Below are positions 58,015 through 64,000 of a stretch of DNA of 64,000 nucleotides, piece after piece. Made by a program: the position numbers and the translations under genes. Source of the stretch: Pyrrhosoma nymphula (taxonomy: Eukaryota; Arthropoda; Insecta; Odonata; Coenagrionidae); assembly GCA_963573305.1 (NCBI GenBank), contig OY754334.1:89835848-89899847 (forward strand). The letters are read 5' to 3'. The notes beneath the pieces are model-generated. The model was not told where the DNA came from. It did not search any database and saw nothing but the letters and a program-made list of their open reading frames with translations. Each line of letters begins with the position of its first letter. The stretch's first letter is position 1.

Positions 58015-59467
58015 AAAGATTAGGCATGGAGAAATGTATTGCTGGAAGACATGAAAAATCAACCACATGGGAATAATAGGAACATGTGGTCCCAATTTTT
58101 TCTTTGTACTTAGTAGAATGTAAGTATGTACAAATATTGAACATACGACCACTGTTGGTAGGTAAGAAATGTTGCAGAAAGCCCACAAATCAGTGAGAGC
58201 AGCTGGGTAATCAGGATAGAAAGTTATATGAAAGGTTGATTCAGTTACTGATAATGAATGGTTTAGATAAGTACGGGAAGATGAAATGGAGGTCTGAGAT
58301 TGATGAAATTTTAGCTGAACCATAGGATTACGACAAGTTTATGAAGTTCAGTGATGTTGCTTTAAACAAAATCAAGGTATGTACCTATAGAGATCTTTTA
58401 GGACCCTTTCATTGGATTTGTTCTGGCTGCATAAATGTTTAACCAAGAATGTATTTTGCCTTCTGCAGGTTAAGGAGAACGAGTGCAGGAGCTATACAAT
58501 ATGTATTTTTAAATTTAAATGCATAATTTTATAGCATACTTTTGAAAGATGACTCATTCATGCTCAGGTGGAGGAAAGGTCTTGAGTACTAATCTGCTCT
58601 AAGATGAAAGATTCACAGCTTTAGTGTTTTAATTAGTATAACACCACTCCAGTGACAAGCCAAGATAGTGCTGTTGTCAAGCTTCTTCAGTAATTGGATA
58701 GGAGAAGGAATAAGCATCCCATGTCATTTTATTCATTCATATACACATGCGATCATTTGAGACAAGCCTCATTATTTTGTAGAAAATTTCAGTACTCTGC
58801 CATGTAACATCAAATAAGATCGGCACTGCTGCCCACAGCACGGACTAGGGTCGAGACAGCAATGAACTAAGATTACAGATGTGTACTGACTTTACTCAAA
58901 GATTGTATAAGTCAGGTGATTATTTCAGAATACTGAGGGAATGGTGGAACAGAGAAATCTGAAAAATGGTTTTATCACTAGAGCTGCTAATTGTGTCATC
59001 TAGTTGGTACTCATCAACTTAATTTTAACTGCAACTCAAATGCAGCACATCTGGTCAAGTCTTGCTCCAATAAGCTAACACACCATCCCAGGTAAGATTG
59101 TATTCCAAAAGGGTCCATCATATTTTCTACGAATTCATTGGTCCCGATGTTTTTAAATTTTAAAAGAATCCCTATCAATTGGTCCAGTATAAGCCAGTGA
59201 CTTTACCTTGGGGGAGCATAGAATAATAAGAGATCTGCTGGATAAGGTTCAATGCTCCCTACTCCTTGACACTGGAGCAAATTTTAATAATTTAATGAGA
59301 GGTCCACAAGGATCACCTGGCAAACAGAAGACATTGAATTCAGAGTATTTCTCGGAAGAATGTTACATTGGATTTTCCCTTTGCAATGAGCAGGCATAAA
59401 CAGAAATGCGTAATTCCAGTCCACATGATTCAAATGAGAATAAATTGATAGTAACATGTAGAAAAAC
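58015..59467. other. Intergenic, nothing recognised
   Basis: No coding or repeat signal before the poly(A) signal of the EAR-like gene. Confidence 0.4.
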
Positions 59468-59473
59468 TTTAAT
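59468..59473 (-). terminator. Polyadenylation signal ATTAAA of the EAR-like gene
   Basis: ATTAAA occurs on the minus strand about 36 nt after the stop codon, followed by a T-rich run. ATTAAA is the commonest variant of the poly(A) signal; use is inferred. Confidence 0.4.
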
Positions 59474-59508
59474 ACATCAAATATAAATAATAAACAACAT
59501 TAACAAAT

Positions 59509-61742
59509 TTAGATTCCCTTGAAAGCTGGTTGAAACAATTTAGTTCCCCCAACTCCACTCAATGCCACCAAGTTATTCCAGGTGCCAGCGTTCAGGGTAG
59601 TTATTTGAGCTAGGGTTGGTGCATGAGCAGCAAATGTTTGTTCCTTGAATCCAGCCACTCCCTTGTATAGGTAAACTATGAAGGGTTTTGATGGATTTTT
59701 TGTTGATACGTATAGCACCATTTCATCAGAAAAAAGTAAAGAAAATTTCACAGCCCAAGGTAATGTCACGTCCAAGTTCACCCAGTTTACAAATGCACCC
59801 AATTCTGGATGAGCCCTGTAAAATTATTTTTGAAGAAATTAAGGATTAGTTCATTATCACTATCCCCCAAGCAGAACATCAAGCAGAGATGCGACATTGT
59901 CGCAGAACGAAAATGAGGGCTGCAAAAAGCTAAGGAAGACATACAGGGTGTGATCAAAAAGTAAATGACTGAATTTTTTTAAATGAAATAATTGTACAAA
60001 TCCTTAGTAGTACTCAAAATAGCACCCTTGTGCTTCGACAATGCTATTCCCACTGCACATACACCTTCTGGAACTCTGTTTTCGGGATCCCTTCAGAGAT
60101 GCCATCACGGCCCCTTTGACATCTTCTATGGAGCTGTATTGGTTTCCCTTGAGGTCCCGCTTGAGCCAAGGAATGAGGAAGAAGTCCGGCGGTGCCAGAT
60201 CTTGACTGTAGGGGGGGTGAGGCTACGTGGAAACACTGTGCTTGGCCTGAAACCCCCGCACCAGCAGCGCGGTGTGGCACGCAGAGAACATGGATCGTGA
60301 CGACACCTCAACAGAGGTACACTGAAATCAACATCCTTACTCTCCGCTTGCCCACAGGCAACTGGAAACAATATGTCTCTTCGGAAGGCTCCCCACTACC
60401 ACGCCCAGGTGGTTCTACCCCCCTCCACCATTCTGTTCGCACTACAGAAATTCAGTCCTACTACTTTTTGATCCCACCTTGTATTATTAAATCGCCTGCA
60501 CTTGCAGAAAGTTTTTCATCTTAGCATCAACCATTGCAGAAAGATAGAACATTCTGCTTTGGGGATCACCATAACTTTGGCAGCATTAAATTATTTCATT
60601 TATCATATTTGCATGAATTAAGACGTAACAGATTCTAAGACGACCCCCTTCCTTGGAAATCCACTATGGGAAAAAAGTCTTGGAATATACTTCCAATTGT
60701 AAGACAAACCCACTTTTCTTGGGAAGCCCGGAAGGGAAAAAAGTCCTCAGATTCGTGCAAATGCGGTCTTACATAGAGAGTAACAACTGGGATCCCATTA
60801 TGGAGTATTCTACAGTGATTACTTTTTGTAATATATATGCACTTATCTTTATGAAAAACTAAATAATTCAATGCAGACTACCGCACAGATTATAGGAAAA
60901 TCAAGCACCACTGTCTACACCACCTTCCAACATTGCATTGATTATCTACTCATCGTGAGTCGATTAATAGCAATGAGATGAGACTAAGTAAGGTAATTTA
61001 ATTACTTTTTGAAGTAGACATTCAAATGTGAATGTATGAAGGAGTTATGAATTTACCTATCTTTCTTAGCACCTCCATAGTATGTTTGAGAACTACATAA
61101 TACTGGGGTATTGATAATATGCCACTGACCTTTTGTCTACCTCCACTTAATTTATTAAGCAAACGAAATGCGCAAAGCTTAAGAAAGACGGGAGGTAAAT
61201 AGGAAGATTCTTGAGGGGTAAAAATTAAACTTATCACAATCAGTATTTGAAATCACCATTAACACTCTTGCTTGGACTTGATTTTAGATTAAAACCTACC
61301 CTTTTTGGGAGAAAACCATACGATAATGCATGTATTTAATAGGTTTAAGAAGCATGCCCCTGCTCTAACAGTATTGATTAATTTGGTAAATAAGTCATTC
61401 TCTTACTCCATATGCCATTGTCAATTGCTTTAGAAGGTATGTGCTTGAATTTTGGAGTAAATCATCCAAATTACACAATGCATACCTGTATATTTTAATC
61501 ATTCCTGGTGAAACTGCATTGGGCATGCCACCTGAAGATACAGCAAGGTATGAAATTTCACGGTATTCTATTGATGCCACACTTAGGGCGCCCTCAATGA
61601 GTATTTCCTGCAGCAGTTCAAATTGCTTTGTTTGATTGGCATACATCCACACATGCAATTTTGATCCTCCTTTTTCAGGGATGTCCTCAGCATCTGTGAT
61701 ATATGCTATGTAGGGGGAGTTATTGATAAATCCAGATGAAGC
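59509..61742 (-). CDS. EAR/EPTP-repeat-like secreted protein, last two exons
   Basis: Two minus-strand exons, 61742-61486 and 59815-59509, join exactly in phase 2 (TAC AG|G GCT) to give about 188 residues ending ...FQPAFKGI and TAA. The acceptors are TTGTTACAG and TTTTACAG; the donor is TACAG|GTATGC. The first exon carries SKLHVWMYANQTKQFELLQE, then GALSVASIEYREISYLAVSS, the pattern of EAR (epilepsy-associated, beta-propeller) repeats: a hydrophobic strand, FELLQ, a GA turn and YLAV. The second exon has FVNWVNLDVTLPWAVKFSLL and a Gly/Ala-rich end. No transmembrane helix is seen. EAR proteins are secreted and bind partners outside the cell. Upstream exons are not visible in the remaining 2.2 kb. 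The intron call is firm, the family call tentative. Confidence 0.6.
59946..60481 (-). mobile_element. mariner deletion derivative
   Basis: The ends CAGGGTGTGATCAAAAAGTA and the complement CAAGGTGGGATCAAAAAGTA are inverted, with GGACTGAA/TGACTGAA further in and TA on both outer sides. The interior is the C-terminal part of a mariner transposase on the minus strand. It lies in the intron of the EAR-like gene. Confidence 0.85.
59990..60290 (-). pseudogene. mariner transposase C-terminus
   Basis: In one frame 60212-60150 reads YSQDLAPPDFFLIPWLKRDL, continuing KGNQYSSIEDVKG, then after a shift ASLKGIPKTEFQKVYVQWE. YSxDLAPxDFFLFP-LK is the mariner signature around the last catalytic Asp, and IP-x-x-x-F-Q-K-x-x-x-QW closes the protein. 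The N-terminal two thirds are deleted. Confidence 0.85.
60484..61485. other. Intron of the EAR-like gene
   Basis: No further exon seen on the minus strand. Confidence 0.5.
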
Positions 61743-61989
61743 CTGTAACAAAAATGAGTGATAGACTAAATCCATATTAAAGTTTCTATTTTTATTGTTC
61801 CGTCCTTAGGAATGAGTCTACAATGTTAACTGTTCTCCAGGATCATAAAAACATGGTTCAGGTATCATCCTCGAGGTAGGTACATTTGGAAGCTTGGAGA
61901 CAAATAAGTTCCAGGTAGATTATATTATGGCTAGACACAGATTCAGGAATAGTGTAAAAAAAACTCACCTATCCAGGAGCTGATGCAGT

Positions 61990-62561
61990 TAGAGATGGGA
62001 AAATTACCGTAATTTTCATCTGAGGTAAATTACCGTGGTAAATTACGGTAATTTTCAAAAATTACCGTAATTTTCCAGTAATTTTCAGTTTTAAGCATTA
62101 AACAGAAAATGTATGGTTAAATAAGAATGCCAATAGCAAAAGGTAGAGGATACGATGTTTAAACCATACCTAATGCAACATTAATCTAACGGGAAATTTT
62201 CAAAATTGTAAAAAGAAATACGGCAGCAACACGCAATCTGGCTTTCTTTTGTCAAAGTATGAAAAATTTTAAAGAAGAATATTCGACTAATAATTACTCA
62301 ATAATGTTATAATTTAAGTAAAATATGCCAAAAATGAGTTGAACATTCCTAAATTTATAATTAAACAGGTCAGAAATGTGGACTTAGCTTAAAAGAACAT
62401 CTTGGGAATTTATCTGTATGAAAAATTATCTCAAACATAGGTGAATTATCTTGAAAATTACCGAAAATTACGGTAATTTTCAAGGGGCGCGGTAAATTAC
62501 GAAAAATACCATGGTAATTTACGAAAATTACCGTGGTAATTTTCAAAGTTGCCCATCTCTA
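61990..62561. mobile_element. hAT MITE with TTACCGTAATTTTC subterminal repeats
   Basis: The ends TAGAGATGGG and CCCATCTCTA are inverted, flanked by a perfect 8-bp duplication GATGCAGT (61982-61989, 62562-62569). Both sides are full of AAATTACCGTAATTTTC-like words in both orientations. No ORF. Confidence 0.88.
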
Positions 62562-62699
62562 GATGCAGTCTCTCACTTTCACAACTTATTATAGTCATGA
62601 ACTGCTTCATTAAATTCAATAAGGGGTAGGAGAGTACCAAAGCAGAATACAGAGGAAAATACTGGGGAAATGAAGAAGAAGTATCAAGTGCAGGTTGAT

Positions 62700-64000
62700 A
62701 AAATCATGGATTGGGATCATTGGAAGATGAATGGAGAAAAAAATCATAAAACAAAGGAATAGTAGAAGCGGCAAAATCAATGGTAAACTTAGTAAGTGCA
62801 GCTAAAATTGGAAAGCCGTGGTTCACAAAAGAGATGCAGGAGAGAAGGAAATGGAAGAGGGTAAACTCAAAGCTAGGCAAGAGAAAATACTGGGATTTAA
62901 ACGACAGACTAAGAAAGCAAGAGAGGCATGGTGTAGAGAACAGGTTAGAAAAATGCAAAAAGAGAGCAATATAGGAAAGTAAAGGAACTGACAGGCAGTA
63001 GTAAGGGAAGGGGAATTGTAACAGTAACAGACAATAAATTTGATTGTTTCAGGCTTGACTTTGTGGAAGTGATAGATATCAGTTTTGAATAAACGGGATC
63101 TTCTCCAGAAGATGCTTTATTAAGGTGAAACCGGTCGCAGTTTTTAAATTAAGTGTGGAAAAGTACAAAGTTTTTTATTCAAAATGAATAACAGTCAAGA
63201 CTGGAAAGTTGATTGTAGAACCAAAAGAGATTCAGGAGAAGTAGAAGGAATGTATTGAGCTTTATGGTATGGAAGTAAGGTCTAATATGTTAGACATAAA
63301 AATGGAAGAGTGCATGGACAGAGATACCATCAGACCAGGCATCCTAGATAGCGAAGTCGAAAGAGCTCTATGAGACATGAAAATGAATAATTTGGTGGGA
63401 ATGAATAACATACCTGCAGAGTTTCTGAAGAGTATGGGGAAGAAGGGACTTTTTGGGCTTATTCGTTGGATTTATGATGGTGAAGTATGGCTGGAGGACT
63501 TAGCAAAGACAGTACTATTTCCGATACCGAAGAAGAGCAAGGCAAAAACGTGCAAAGACAATAAGCTTAATATCACACGCGGCCAAAGTAGTTCTGAGAA
63601 TTATAAATAGAAGAATGGAGAAGAAGGCTAATGACCAGTGATGACCAGTTGGGGTTTATGAGAGGGACGGGAATGCAGGAGGCTGTAGGAGTGTTGAGGA
63701 TGCTAGTATAAAGACCTCGAATATGGGCAGGATGTTTATGCTTGCTTTGTAGATTTCGAAAAGGCATTTGATAGGGTGGACTGGATGAAATTAATGAAAG
63801 TGCTGAAGAAATTAGGAGTTGATTGGAGGGACAGACATCATTTGGAATCTATACATGATCCAGATGGCACAGATTAGGATAAGCAATGGAGAATCGGTAT
63901 GGGCCATGATAGGATGGGGTAGTGTGGCAGGGGTATTGCCATTGTTTTTTATTGTGTATTCAGGAGGAAAGGTAAGGGAGGCTTGGGGGATAAGGAGGTA
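62700..64000 (+). pseudogene. Non-LTR retrotransposon (LINE), runs off the window
   Basis: Order of readable pieces: AAKIGKPWFTKEMQERRKWK (endonuclease-RT linker), NNLVGMNNIPAEFLKSMGKK, LAKTVLFPIPKKSKAKTC, then DVYACFVDFEKAFDRVDWMK and LMKVLKKLGVDWRDRH. The FVDFEKAFDRVDW block is reverse-transcriptase motif A with its catalytic Asp. Stops and frameshifts separate the pieces. Same family type as 51371-53480. A hammerhead-like fragment is inserted near 63104. Confidence 0.85.
63104..63138 (+). repeat. Hammerhead-like fragment in the LINE
   Basis: CCAGAAGATGC, a short loop and GTGAAACCGGTCGC. GAAACCGGTC with its palindromic ACCGGT resembles the 3' half of the PLE-type hammerhead; the CTGAAGA half reads CAGAAGA. 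Confidence 0.35.

Overview
This is a eukaryotic window that is mostly transposable elements and contains three recognisable host genes, at least two of them with clear introns. The protein evidence points to an arthropod, most likely an insect with a large, repeat-rich, AT-rich genome: an orthologue of the arthropod septate-junction protein Mesh, a 124-residue ribosomal protein L31, and a secreted EAR/EPTP-repeat-like protein. I cannot name the species.

Host genes. (1) Minus strand, about 21.14 kb down to 4.61 kb: the 5' half of mesh, with promoter, signal-peptide exon and five further exons that join in frame (334 codons), covering the NIDO domain. The AMOP, vWD, sushi and transmembrane exons must lie beyond position 1. 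(2) Plus strand, 54.4-55.95 kb: a complete RpL31 with a 5' UTR exon and two coding exons. (3) Minus strand, 61.74-59.51 kb: the last two coding exons of an EAR-repeat-like secreted protein; its upstream exons are not visible.

Transposon layout. 0.47-4.42 kb: an old ZMYM1-like hAT transposon holding a piggyBac-type MITE and a SPIN-like MITE. 4.9-8.0 kb: mesh introns with Penelope-like (PLE) ends, a 5S-rRNA-derived SINE and a hAT insertion 25 nt from a splice acceptor. 12.4-14.8 kb: a hAT-like element with a dead Jockey-like LINE inside. 16.6-18.8 kb: a hAT MITE, an ATATATGG-rich element ending in a 305-bp near-perfect palindrome, and a hammerhead-ribozyme-like hairpin. 22.0-24.7 kb: a tRNA-derived SINE, an unclassified repeat and a broken PIN-like ORF. 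25.38-31.69 kb: a pogo/Tigger-like element with TA-flanked termini, containing a PLE fragment (GIY-YIG endonuclease), which in turn contains a Transib-type element. 32-35.1 kb: a hAT MITE, a minisatellite and a tower of inverted and tandem repeats. 39.4-41.5 kb: a hAT MITE and an element full of AGATGT palindromes. 43.6-45.9 kb: inverted PLE ends and a hAT remnant. 48.1-49.2 kb: a PLE copy with inverted terminal repeats around its GIY-YIG ORF. 51.4-53.5 kb: a dead LINE split by a 5S-SINE with a clean target duplication. 59.9-60.5 kb: a mariner deletion derivative. 62.0-62.6 kb: a hAT MITE. 62.7-64.0 kb: a second LINE running off the window.

There is no operon-like or pathway link between the three genes. 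The most interesting signals are repeated hammerhead-like cores at PLE-type ends, the Transib copy with RSS-heptamer termini and a CGTCG target duplication, the SPIN-like MITE, and very long palindromes with almost no loop. All exon limits come from reading splice sites and phases by eye. No alignment or database search was run.
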